Assembly: GCA_963169055.1 (NCBI GenBank)
Contig: CAUJFU010000159.1
Span: forward strand, 1-28,357
From: Myxococcota bacterium
Lineage (GTDB): Bacteria; Myxococcota_C; UBA6777
Direction of reading: 5' to 3'
Length of the DNA: 28,357 nucleotides
Part shown: one piece after another, positions 1-9,600 of the stretch
How the letters are laid out: each line of letters starts with the position of its first letter
Numbering within the stretch: the stretch's first letter is position 1
Position numbers and translations under genes: made by a program
Notes under the pieces: model-generated
Seen by the model: only the letters and a program-made list of their open reading frames with translations
Database searches by the model: none
Told to the model about the DNA's origin: nothing

Positions 1-2095
1 GTTGATGCTGCGATGGACCCGACGAAAAGGTCATCGCGCCGCGTTGTGCGAGACGTCTGAGAACCTCGCTGTCCATTTCTTGTTTTTTGGTGGTTCGGAT
101 CTGTGGTGTTGCAGTAGAACGAACAGGCGAAGAACGCCGCACGGAGGCCACAAAACGGCGACGAGGCTTGGTTTGGGGATTTGCAAGAGAAGGTTTGTAA
201 CCACTCCCTTGGAGTAGCGCGTCTTGTAAGCGTTTCTGTTCTTCCGTGAGTGTTTGGTTGGATTTCAAGAGAAGTTCTACCGCTTTTTCGCGTTTTTCAA
301 ACATCTTGTTGATCTGACGATTGGCCACAACAGAAGAAAGCAAGATCAACACGACGAGAACACCAGCCCCTGCGAGCAGAACGTTGCGCCCTGTGCGTGG
401 CTTGATGGTTTCGGACATCTCTTCAAGGATATCGTCGTCATCGATCGAAAGCTCTGCTTCAGAGAGCGGTTCGTCGAGACTCATCGGAAGCGGCGGAAGT
501 TCCACTTCAAAGATCTCGTTTCCTGTTCCGCTTTCTTTGTAAGATCGATCAAAAAACAGTGCCTCTTCCGAAGACTCGATCAAATCGCCCATACTCGCAG
601 GAAGCGCTTGGCTTTCCATCGCAACGTCTTGTGCTTTGGAAACAGGCGGGGCGGGCCGCTCCATCACAGGAGCAGGGAAGGGCATTTGCGCTTTGGGGGA
701 TTCGTTTTGTTGTGGGGTTGTTTGCGCAGCAAGAGATCCATGCGGCGCGGCGGATGGTCGAGGACGCGGCCCCAACAGTCCAGAGAACGGATTCTCCGAG
801 CTTTCAGATCTCGATTCCGTCAGAGGCCGTGCGGCAAGAGCAGCCGGAGTTTCGGGAGCATCCTCCTTGCTACTCAGCCAATCCAAAGGAGAAGGCCCTT
901 TCAAAGCAGACGTTCCCGAAGCATTCGCGGGTTTTTCCATCACGTTCGCGAGCTTGAAAGGATCATTTTTGGCAAAAGGAGTATTTGCACCGAGTGGGGA
1001 AAATGGCGTGGGTTTGGGCGTTGCGGGAGCAGGTTCAGCAAGAGAAGGTTCTGTCCGCACCACCTGAGCAGCCGTTGGCTGCGAAGAAAAGGGAACTTGA
1101 AGCGGAGCGTTGACAGAGGCAGGGCTTTTGGACGGTTGGGACTGCGCAAAGGCCGCACGTTGGGGCTGTTGGGATTGTGCTGATTGTGATGGTTGCGTGG
1201 AGGCCGCACGTTGGGGCTGTAGAGTAGCGATATCGAGTTGTTTTGAGAGATCGGAGATATCCTCGCCTGCGTCACGGCCTTGCTGGAGGATTTGTGCGAT
1301 GGATTGGATGGACGTTGCGCCTTCGGATTCTGCGCTGTCATCGTAGAGATCGCGATCCGTATCGGCATTTCCTTGGTGAAGGCTTTCGTCCATCGTTTGG
1401 TGAGGAGAAGAAAAAGCCGAAGATGGAGAAGAAGAAGCAATCCCGTGGGTTGGGGAGTGCGATGGGGCGGGTGGTTCCGCGATGCCACGAGCGCGCAGGA
1501 AAGCAGGACGAACTTCCAAAGCTTCGCTTGCAGGGCACCAGTTTGGCCATCCCGCGTTCCAGATCAAGTCTTGTTCGTGGACTTCACCGCGCACGACGGC
1601 TGTTTGAAGATCGCTCAAAGTGACAGGTCCGACAGGTGCGTTGTGGAGAGCATAAAACCATGTGGGTTGTTCGTTCTTTTCTTCGCGGATTTGGCGGAAC
1701 CAATCAGCAGAGATACGTGCGACCATGGTGCGTTCGCTGCGTTGTTCACCCGCGTCTTGTTGGATCGAGAGTTGAGCCGAGGTGGCAGGTTTGGTCGAGA
1801 CACGATCGACCGAAGCAAAGGTCACGGATGCGCTGCTTGGGGGGGCTTCGTTGCGCGTCTGAAAACTGGACGCGGGAACCATACTCTCCAAAGAAGCGGA
1901 GGAAAGGATGGGATGGATCGCCGAAGAAGGTGCCGCAGATGCGGGGATATCCAACTCTTTTTGAGCTTCGGGATCACGCACCACGATCACATGCGAACAA
2001 CGCTTGCAGCGGATCTTCAGCACTTTGTTACGCACTTTTTGTTCTGCGATGGAATATTTGGCGTGGCAATTGTCACAGATAAATCGCATCTGCAT
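1..2095 (-). CDS. GltJ/AgmX-like zinc finger–GYF_2–TM protein (3' end outside window)
   Basis: The frame is open from the ATG at 2095 to the left edge (about 698 residues, no stop), so the C-terminus is missing. Residues 7-33 form an MJ0042-type zinc finger (C7xxC10, C30xxC33). A GYF_2 (DUF4339) domain follows at about 146-198, with WFYALHNAPVGPV near its start and WNAGWPNW near its end. Residues 200-560 are Ser/Pro/Ala/Gln-rich and look disordered. A membrane helix lies at 571-591 (NVLLAGAGVLVVLILLSS), followed by a charged, possibly coiled-coil stretch. The N-terminus should be cytoplasmic. This order of domains matches myxobacterial GltJ/AgmX, where zinc finger and GYF_2 are docking modules and a periplasmic part follows the helix; that part would lie outside the window, so homology is inferred from architecture. 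The start is preceded by a GAGAG ribosome site; Met3 is an alternative. Confidence 0.8.
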   Translation of the reverse strand, partial: MQMRFICDNCHAKYSIAEQKVRNKVLKIRCKRCSHVIVVRDPEAQKELDIPASAAPSSAIHPILSSASLESMVPASSFQTRNEAPPSSASVTFASVDRVSTKPATSAQLSIQQDAGEQRSERTMVARISADWFRQIREEKNEQPTWFYALHNAPVGPVTLSDLQTAVVRGEVHEQDLIWNAGWPNWCPASEALEVRPAFLRARGIAEPPAPSHSPTHGIASSSPSSAFSSPHQTMDESLHQGNADTDRDLYDDSAESEGATSIQSIAQILQQGRDAGEDISDLSKQLDIATLQPQRAASTQPSQSAQSQQPQRAAFAQSQPSKSPASVNAPLQVPFSSQPTAAQVVRTEPSLAEPAPATPKPTPFSPLGANTPFAKNDPFKLANVMEKPANASGTSALKGPSPLDWLSSKEDAPETPAALAARPLTESRSESSENPFSGLLGPRPRPSAAPHGSLAAQTTPQQNESPKAQMPFPAPVMERPAPPVSKAQDVAMESQALPASMGDLIESSEEALFFDRSYKESGTGNEIFEVELPPLPMSLDEPLSEAELSIDDDDILEEMSETIKPRTGRNVLLAGAGVLVVLILLSSVVANRQINKMFEKREKAVELLLKSNQTLTEEQKRLQDALLQGSGYKPSLANPQTKPRRRFVASVRRSSPVRSTATPQIRTTKKQEMDSEVLRRLAQRGAMTFSSGPSQHQ

Positions 2096-2416
2096 CGTTT
2101 GTTGCTCTCTCAAGTTAGGGGGTTGAGCATGTTTCGAGAGAGAAAGGCCATCCAAAGACAGCGCTCACTCGGTAGAGTGTCCCCCACAAACACATCAAAC
2201 ATCCCATGCGTCCTACTTTGTTGTTTTCTCAAGCATCCATCCAAGCCATGTTTCGCAGAAATCGTCTCACAGCGGCTTTTTGCGATCAAACATCAAAACA
2301 TATTGCAATGAAACGGCACAGATGGCAAGCCCCTTGAGGCTTTCTGAAACAGAAAAGACGATTCACAAAAACGGTGCGTTTTGGTTCAGATCGGCCCATC
2401 GGGGCATTCTGGTGCA
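2096..2416. other. Intergenic region between two minus-strand genes
   Basis: This 321-nt gap holds the upstream region of the zinc finger–GYF_2 gene and the downstream region of the six-repeat protein gene. I see no credible gene in it. Two short perfect hairpins are present: CACTC/GAGTG with a 4-nt loop at 2166-2179 and TTTCTG/CAGAAA with a 3-nt loop at 2341-2355. Neither is followed by a T-run on the minus strand, so neither is a clear intrinsic terminator. No convincing promoter pair stood out. Confidence 0.5.
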
Positions 2417-5080
2417 TTAAAGAGGAAGGCCCTGAAGAGGAGACGAAGGGGGCGAAAAAGGGGATTGGAGGGCTGAAAGATACCATCTTCCGCGAGTAGA
2501 ACGATGGAATAAGCTGGTCATGATCTGATCTTGATCGCCCTTTCGCAACACCCACAAGACCCACGCATGAGGAGGCTTTCCTTCTTGGTACACAAAGGGA
2601 GACAGGACATGGCGTTTTTTGCTTGGCTCTTCTAACTTGAGTTGGCGCTCCAACATGGACACAGCGGTTTGCGCGGAAAGTTCGGGGCCTTCGTCGGCGG
2701 AGACTTCTAGAGAGAACCCTTTTCCTGTGAGTTGATACCGCCCAAGAAACCAGACACCTTGGTTGGAGCGCAGAAAACTGGTGCGGATCCCTTGTGGACT
2801 CCCCCCCTGCGCCAAAGACCAGTGTGCGATAGCCGTGTGGCTTTGCGGTTCTTGGGAGATGTAGAGGTCGCGGATCTGGATCCCTGCAAAGTTTTCATCT
2901 TCTTTCCAAAACTGGCGCAAAATAAAACGTGCGGTGTCTTCGCTGATCAAAGGGCCGTCTTTTTGAGCAAAACGCACGTCTGGCAAGACCTGTTCTGTGG
3001 CTTTTGGAATGGTCCACGTTCCTGCAAGCGAGGCGTCCAACAACACCCACCCCCCTTGTTGCGTTTGTCCGAACAAACTGGAAAACAAACGGATCTCTTT
3101 GGAGACGCGCCGCTTTTGCTTGGCGATCACAGTCCAAAACCAATACGCCCTTGCATAGGGCTGTTGGGCTTCTTGATGGACTTGCAGAGACTGGATCGTG
3201 GGGGGAGAGGGTTGTTCGCGCCAGTAACGCTGCAAAATCCCCGTCGCTTCGTCTTCTTGGAGAGAAGAGCTGGGCTTGGTGGATTGTTCCAAAAAGGCGC
3301 GTGGAAGCGGCTTGACTTGCACAAGATACCACTTTTCGTCGTTGGCACGGCGCATCTTCCCAAGCCACATTTCCCGCTCACGACGCCACACCATCGCCGC
3401 TTCTTCCTGTTCTTGTTTTATCAAATGGAGCGCGTCGTAGCTGGGGGCCTTGTCTTGCTCTTGATAAAAAGCACGCAACAAATCTTGGGCGATATCGAGA
3501 GTAAGAACTGTCCCACCCGCCCGCGAAAAAGCGTACAACAACCCACGCTGCGGGCGGATCGCATAACGCGACAGGTACCACTCTCCCTGTTGGGATCGAT
3601 GAAACAGCGATTTGACATACCAAGACTGTTCTTGCCCGTTTGGTGGTCTTTTTCGCAACAACCAATACGCATAAGCTCGTTGGGAAGGCTCTTTTTGAAG
3701 AACATACATATTGTGAATCGAAACATGCGAGAAAGGCCCGCGCATCTTCCAAAAGCAGCCGATCAAAGCTGCTGCCGTATCCGTTGTCAAACGCGGTGGA
3801 CCCGATTGTTTGCAGCGTACTTCGTAAGGCCGCCCTAGCCCCACAGATGCGACCTGCCACCGCCTCTGGTTGGAAAACACCAAAAGGCTACGATAACGTT
3901 CGTTTTTTTGGGGGTGATGCCAATGCAAAAAGGCATACCGCACGCCTTCTTCTTGGTAGACATAAGCGTGCTGTGGGGAGCGCGAAAGCGGCTGACCTTT
4001 CAAAAAGGCCCATTCATGGGCCAACAAGCGCAGCGCCAACGCCCGATCCAACCGAGGGGATTGCGTTGGTTCTTCTTCTTGGTAAGGAGAACGCTTGGCC
4101 TTGTTAGGTTCGCCCAACGCACGCAACAAAAGTTCTACCCCCGGCCAAGAACGCGAAGGGAATAACCAAGCAGCCGCCAATAAGCCCAGCGCAGCGGACT
4201 GAACAACGCCCAACAAGATCGAAAACCAAGCCAGAAACCGACCGTTCAGCAGCCCCGCACGGCGCCGAATGCGACGCAATGACCAAAACCCTGAAAGAAT
4301 CGCCAACGGCCCCAAAAAAAACAACGCGCAAAAAAAGGCCAAGATCGCCCGACCATCCGTCCCAACAGGAACCACCTCTCCCAAATCAAAATGCGTTTGG
4401 GTTCCTTCGTTCGAGCTCTCTTCGGGCTCTCGGTAATCTGGGATATCACGCAGATCCACAGACGCCGCCTGCACGGCCTCATCAAAAACGTCCAGTTTGG
4501 GTCCCGCATGTTGAACTGGCCCGGGTACTGTCGGCATCATCCCCCCCGACGTCGACACAGTCGGCATCATCCCCCCCGAGACATGGCGATAGGCCTGCTC
4601 TGCTCCATGCGACGGCTCGGCCCAATGTCGAGCGTAGGCTGCTTGAGGAACTTGTAAATCATGCGGCGACGGGGCTTGTTGTAACGCTGCGACGTAAGGA
4701 GACGGCGTGATCGAAGTGCTTTCCGAGAGTTCATGGGCGTGTGTATCGGGGTCTTCGGGGAAAAAATACCCGTGCGTTTGCCGCTCCGCTCCCAAAGTTT
4801 CGTCGCCCACCTCGCCTATCGCAGACGCTAAAGAATCTTCGTCGGGCGAAGTGGGAGCCCGTGGATGGGTTTGTTTCGCAGAAGAAGTGTGCGCTGGACG
4901 CGCAACCGCCGTATCAGGCTCGTCCACAAAAGCCTCGCTGTCCGGCAAAGATGCCGCATCTGTCGGCAAAAGCTGTTGGCCGCGCAAGACCAAAAACTGA
5001 CCGCAGGCGCATTGAAACGCATAACCCGAAGCGTAATGCGCAAGATCATAAGTCCTTCCACACGCGAAACATGCTGCCAT
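2417..5080 (-). CDS. Zinc-ribbon membrane protein with six degenerate periplasmic repeats
   Basis: The protein has 887 residues. The start at 5080 is chosen because AAGAAGG lies 7 nt upstream; ATGs at 5086 and 5122 are worse placed. The N-terminus is a small zinc ribbon (C4xxC7, C24xC26). A disordered stretch to about 240 follows, containing a short duplicated GGMMPTV segment. Two membrane helices lie at about 244-269 and 283-307, so both ends should face the same side unless only one helix spans. From about 345 to the end are six units of roughly 75-105 residues. Each runs: a helix like TAxxLLxxFW, a strand like YVxQE, an aromatic A-x-x-x-W strand, then SLFHRSxxGxWYLSR. Units 2, 5 and 6 are clearest; unit 3 is most degraded. 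I do not recognise this repeat and assign no function. It shares the zinc finger–linker–TM plan with its neighbours. Confidence 0.85.
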   Translation of the reverse strand: MAACFACGRTYDLAHYASGYAFQCACGQFLVLRGQQLLPTDAASLPDSEAFVDEPDTAVARPAHTSSAKQTHPRAPTSPDEDSLASAIGEVGDETLGAERQTHGYFFPEDPDTHAHELSESTSITPSPYVAALQQAPSPHDLQVPQAAYARHWAEPSHGAEQAYRHVSGGMMPTVSTSGGMMPTVPGPVQHAGPKLDVFDEAVQAASVDLRDIPDYREPEESSNEGTQTHFDLGEVVPVGTDGRAILAFFCALFFLGPLAILSGFWSLRRIRRRAGLLNGRFLAWFSILLGVVQSAALGLLAAAWLFPSRSWPGVELLLRALGEPNKAKRSPYQEEEPTQSPRLDRALALRLLAHEWAFLKGQPLSRSPQHAYVYQEEGVRYAFLHWHHPQKNERYRSLLVFSNQRRWQVASVGLGRPYEVRCKQSGPPRLTTDTAAALIGCFWKMRGPFSHVSIHNMYVLQKEPSQRAYAYWLLRKRPPNGQEQSWYVKSLFHRSQQGEWYLSRYAIRPQRGLLYAFSRAGGTVLTLDIAQDLLRAFYQEQDKAPSYDALHLIKQEQEEAAMVWRREREMWLGKMRRANDEKWYLVQVKPLPRAFLEQSTKPSSSLQEDEATGILQRYWREQPSPPTIQSLQVHQEAQQPYARAYWFWTVIAKQKRRVSKEIRLFSSLFGQTQQGGWVLLDASLAGTWTIPKATEQVLPDVRFAQKDGPLISEDTARFILRQFWKEDENFAGIQIRDLYISQEPQSHTAIAHWSLAQGGSPQGIRTSFLRSNQGVWFLGRYQLTGKGFSLEVSADEGPELSAQTAVSMLERQLKLEEPSKKRHVLSPFVYQEGKPPHAWVLWVLRKGDQDQIMTSLFHRSTRGRWYLSALQSPFSPPSSPLQGLPL
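4531..4580. repeat. Short in-frame tandem repeat, period 30 nt
   Basis: GTCGGCATCATCCCCCCCGA occurs at about 4531 and again at 4561 inside the linker of the six-repeat protein. On the minus strand it encodes GGMMPTV twice, separated by STS. The period of 30 nt keeps the reading frame. Confidence 0.8.
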
Positions 5081-5231
5081 TCCCATGCCTTCTTCACCCC
5101 GCCTCAACCTTCGTTGCAACAAAGAGCTTCACCCACTTCCAACAAGCCACCACACAAGCAAAAATCACCCAGCGGGCTTGCTTGGAGTGGGTTCCTTATT
5201 TCAAGCGCGCTTTGACGTTTCCACTTCACGT

Positions 5232-5260
5232 TTTGTAGCAAAGTCCTCCTGTCCACGCAA
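5232..5260 (-). promoter_or_regulatory. Possible promoter for the six-repeat protein gene
   Basis: On the minus strand TTGCGT (5260-5255) and TACAAA (5237-5232) are separated by 17 nt. This would give a leader of roughly 145 nt before the ATG at 5080. The -35 match is moderate. The rest of the 5081-5345 gap shows no gene. Confidence 0.35.
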
Positions 5261-5345
5261 GCAACCCCTCCACGACACCCTCCCATGCTTTGCTCTTCTT
5301 AGAAGATGCGCCCTTTGCGCCCACCCAAACAAGCCTCCGCTGACC

Positions 5346-5373
5346 TTGACACGCATACACGGGGTGGTATAGT
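5346..5373 (+). promoter_or_regulatory. Sigma-70-type promoter for the DHH/TPR operon
   Basis: TTGACA (5346-5351) and TATAGT (5368-5373) are separated by 16 nt. This is the best -35/-10 pair in the window. Transcription would begin near 5380, about 100 nt before the ATG at 5482. Confidence 0.65.
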
Positions 5374-5481
5374 CACCAAGATTTTCGGGGCATCGCTTTG
5401 CACCCTCTCACACAACCAAGCGCCTCTCCTACGATATCAGGCGAAACCAACCATGCCAATCTACGAACAAAGAGCAAGATC

Positions 5482-6540
5482 ATGACCACCCCAGCGCAGA
5501 AATTCCGCGAGATCATCGAAAATCTCCCGCTGCAAAGCAAGGTTGCGGTCCTCACCCAAGACAACCCCGATCCCGATGCCATGGGATCGGCCTTTGCGAT
5601 CTCTTATCTCTGCCGTCATCTCAACCCCGATATCCAAGGCACCGACATCTTTTACGGTGGCACCGTCTCCCACCCCCAAAACCGCACCATGGTCAACCTG
5701 CTCGGCCTACCTATGCGGAAAATGAAACTCTTCCGCCCCGAAGAATACCAAATCATCGTCCTCGTCGACGTCGCTTCCACTGGACGGAAAAACCTCCAGT
5801 CCACCAACGTCAAACCCCATATCATCATCGACCACCATCGCGATGATCCCGACGGCGAATACCTCCTCAAAGATATCCGCCCCGTCGGAGCCGCTTCCAC
5901 CATCGTCACCTCCTATATGCGCGAATACGGCCTCGAAGAAAAAGCCGGCGAAACCAGCGGCCCCCATCCCCTCACCCACGTCGCCACCGGACTCCTCGTC
6001 GGCATCAAAACAGACACCCAAGAACTCACCTCCCCCACCGTGACACCCCTCGACTTCCAATGCTACGAATACCTCCTCAAGCTGATGGACGGAAAAAAGC
6101 TCTATCAGATCATCAATTACACCATCCCCCGCTATCTCTATCTCCTTAAAGCCGAAGCCTACAAGGCAATGGAACTCCAACATTCCGTTGTGGTCGCTGG
6201 TTTGGGCCTAATCCCCCCCTCTCAACGCGACGCCATCCCCATCATCGCAGACGAACTCCTGCGGATGGAAGGTGTCGAAACCGTCGTCGCTTACGCCATC
6301 GTCGAAGATCGCATCGTCGCTTCTCTGCGCACCACAAACGACGGCGTCGAAGTCAACTCTTTTTGTCACCAAGTCTTTGGAGAAGAATTCTCGGGTGGCA
6401 AACTTGGCTGCGGCGGGGCTTCTGTCCCCCTTGGCTTCCTTACTCCCGACGATCAATCCCAGACCACCAACCACCAAGTCTGGGAGGCTGTCCGCGCCGT
6501 CGTCAGCCATCGCGTCTTTAAGGTCGCTTCCAGCGGCTAA
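5482..6540 (+). CDS. DHH-family phosphoesterase (NrnA/RecJ-like)
   Basis: This is a predicted Mn-dependent cytoplasmic phosphoesterase of 352 residues, close to the usual NrnA-type length (nanoRNase or pAp phosphatase). Visible motifs are DNPDPDAMGSA near residue 26 (motif I), VDVA near 94 (motif II), DHH at 117-119 (motif III) and GIKTDT near 175 (motif IV). The C-terminal DHHA1-like part has GCGGASVPLGF where many NrnA proteins have a GGGH motif, so substrate choice may differ. The ATG at 5482 is preferred over the upstream ATG at 5398, whose extra 28 residues look like untranslated leader; its ribosome site is weak (AAAGAGCAAG). It is first in a plus-strand group with the two TPR genes downstream. 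Family assignment is firm; the substrate cannot be read from sequence. Confidence 0.87.
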   Translation: MTTPAQKFREIIENLPLQSKVAVLTQDNPDPDAMGSAFAISYLCRHLNPDIQGTDIFYGGTVSHPQNRTMVNLLGLPMRKMKLFRPEEYQIIVLVDVASTGRKNLQSTNVKPHIIIDHHRDDPDGEYLLKDIRPVGAASTIVTSYMREYGLEEKAGETSGPHPLTHVATGLLVGIKTDTQELTSPTVTPLDFQCYEYLLKLMDGKKLYQIINYTIPRYLYLLKAEAYKAMELQHSVVVAGLGLIPPSQRDAIPIIADELLRMEGVETVVAYAIVEDRIVASLRTTNDGVEVNSFCHQVFGEEFSGGKLGCGGASVPLGFLTPDDQSQTTNHQVWEAVRAVVSHRVFKVASSG

Positions 6541-6657
6541 CCAGACTCCTCACGGCCTATCTCGCCGAGGAAACAGCGAATAGGCAGTATTCACCGAGTT
6601 CGCCTGCTTTTCACTTGACTTTTCCTATCCTTATTTGCGGAGACATCGGAGATTTTC

Positions 6658-9600
6658 ATGATTTTCTACTGCCCGACCTGCCAAGGAGAAAACAACCTCC
6701 CCATCTCCAGCGTCCCACCCGGTGGGTTACGCACGACCTGTCGCCACTGCCAACAATCCCTCCATCTCAACGAAAACGGACAGATTACCCTCCTCGGTGG
6801 ATCTGCGGCAGGTTACGCTACCCACCCACCCCGCCCCAACCCCGACCTCGCAGGGCTTGAACTCGAACTCCCCCAAGAAGATCCCTTTGCACAAGACCTC
6901 TCCGCTGATCAAGAACTCATGGATCCTTACGGAAATCTCGATCACCTCGGACTCCCTGATATCTCTGGCCTCCCAAGCGCTCCGCCTCCTCTTGATGATC
7001 CCTTCGGAAACTTTGCCGCTCAACCCAACACATACGCCCCTCCTCCTCCCGCCAAATCCGGCAGACCCGCTCCTCCCACCAAATCCGGCAAACCCGCACC
7101 CACAAACGATGACCCTCTTGCTGACCTCTACGGCGAACTCGATAAACTCGACCAACAACACGCCCCCCAACAAGAAATGCGCTACCACCTCCGCCGAGGT
7201 TCAGGCCGTACCTTCGGCCCCTTCCCTGTCTCGCAGATCCGGCACATGCTCCAACACGGCGAACTCAACGGCAGCGAACAACTCTCCAACGACGGCCAAT
7301 TTTGGAGCCCCATGCCCGATTGGCCCGAATTCCAAGATATCCAAACCGCACAACCCGCCGAACAATGGGAGATGAACAGCGCGAGCTATTCCTCCCCTCC
7401 CCAAACACCCACATCCAAACAACACGGTAGCCTCCAAGGCCCCCGACCTGCCGCATCTTTCGCACGACCTGCTGTTTCCGATGACCTCAGCTACAGCCCA
7501 CCCCCTGACGCCACCCCTAGCTACCGCCCTCCCGAAGTCGATCTCCCCGATCCCAACCAACAACGACACGGAAAACGCGTAATCACCGCACTCAAAGATG
7601 GCAAAGACAAAAAAAGCAGCAAGGGTCTCCTTCTTGTCGGCCTTCTCTTTGGCGTGATCCTCCTCATCGGTGGCGCTGTCGTCTTTCTCCTCCCACAAGG
7701 CAACAACGAGATCCATCCCGATATCCAAATCGATCTCTACCGCCCCTTCGTCACCGATGGATACGCCTTTTACGAACGCAACCTCCTCGCCAAACTCAGC
7801 CTCGATCAACGTCGCTACCCCAACCACCCCCAACTCCCTCTCCTCAACTCCCTCACCTATGCCATGCTCCTCGAACACCACCCCGACAACAGCTTTGAGG
7901 CACAACTCAAAGCCAACCACACCCGCCTCGCCACCCCCCAACCCGATGCCCCTCTTTCTCCCGATCGACTCTGGCTCAACGCCATGATCGCCCTCTCCGC
8001 AAACCAAATCTCTCCCGCTCAACAATGGCTACAAAAGCTCCAACAACGCGAACCCAAACATCCCGCCATCCCCTACCTCCAAGGCAAAATCTTTTATCTC
8101 CAAAAACAGTACAACAAAAGCATGGCCACCATGCAAACACTCACACAAACCAACAAACAATACGCTCGCGCCTTCTACATCCTCGGTCTCTCTCACGCTG
8201 CTCGCAAACAATACCCCCAAGCCTTTCAAGCCTTCTACGACGCAACCCTTGTCTCCGACCAAGCCCCTCACCTCCCTTCTTTCCTCCAACTCTTTGAAAT
8301 CGAAGAACATCTCCCCAAAGAATCCAAACGCTACGAAAGTCTCTGGAAAGAAAGCGAAAAAGCCTTTAAAGTCCGTAATCGACAACTCCTTGCTCACTAC
8401 ACCTTTCTTCGCGCCCAACGCGCACGCTCCCAAGAACGCCTCGCCGAAGCCTACACCCTCCTCACCCAAGCCATCCAACTCGACAGCAACAACCCTCGCT
8501 ACAAAAAACAAGAACTCCCCTACCTCTTCGCCACCCGACAATATCCCAAGATCGCCAAAAAACTCGAGCACCTTGTCGCTCCTCCCCGTCGAGATATCCA
8601 ACGCGATGTCGCCCTCTTTTATATGCGAACTCTCTACCATACCCGCGAATGGATCGAAGGCAAGCGTATCGCCCAACACCTCGTCACCCTCTACCCCAAA
8701 GACGCCGACCTCCTCTTTTGGTCTGGCTTGTTCGAAGAAGGCAACAAATCTTATCTCCTCGCCTTCCAAGCCTTCAGCAAAGCCCTTTCCCTTGATCCCA
8801 AACACACCGCCTCTTTCTTTGGCCAACTTCGCTCCGCCTACAAAAGCGGGCAAACCGACCTCGTCCAGTCCTTGCGAGAAAAAATCTCCTCCTATCCCAT
8901 CCAAAGTGTCGATGACCGCATGGCCCTTGTACGTTGGCTGCTCCTTGAAAAACAATTCGAAGAGGCCGCCAAACACGTCCAACAAGCCCTCAAAGAACTC
9001 CCCGGCGATGAACTCCTTCACAAACAAGCCGGCCAGATCGCCCTCGAAATGCGCGAACCCGCCAAAGCACAGCACCACTTCCAACAAGCCCTCAAAATCT
9101 TCCCCGAAGACAAACCCTCCCTCCTTGGTCTCGCAAAAACCCTTGAGCAACAAGGCAATCTCACAACCGCCCTCCAAAATTACGAAAAATATCTCGACCT
9201 CGTCCGCCGCGAAGATGCCGAAGCCCTCTTCCGCACAGGCCGCATCTTTTTCTCCCTCAAAAAATACGAAGAGGCCGAACAACGCCTCGAACGCGCCATC
9301 AACTTCAACGAAAAACTCGCTCCCGCCTATTATTATCTCGCCCGCACACTCGAAGAACTCAAACGCAGCGATAGCGAAAAAATCCAGCGCAACTACGAAC
9401 AAGCCATCCAACTCGATCCCAACGAGCGCAGCTACCAATACCGCCTCGCAAGCCTCTTTTACAAAAGACAAAAACTTCCCCAAGCCCTTCAGATCTACAA
9501 CAAACTGCTCAACATCAAAAGCCAAAGCAAAACCCAAAAAGCCGAGGTCTTTACGGCGCGTGCAAACCTCTACGCCGAAGTCCGCGACTGGAAACGCGCC

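Noticed and set aside
254-1183. Plus-strand frames of up to 343 codons in 254-2311
   Set aside because: They mirror the minus-strand zinc finger–GYF_2 gene, which is open to the left edge and has recognisable domains.
2341-2355. TTTCTG/CAGAAA hairpin as a terminator for the 2417-5080 gene
   Set aside because: The stem is short and AT-rich and no T-run follows on the minus strand.
5225-5240. CTTCACGTTTTGTAG near the promoter of the six-repeat protein gene
   Set aside because: Only one half of the operator-like core is present.
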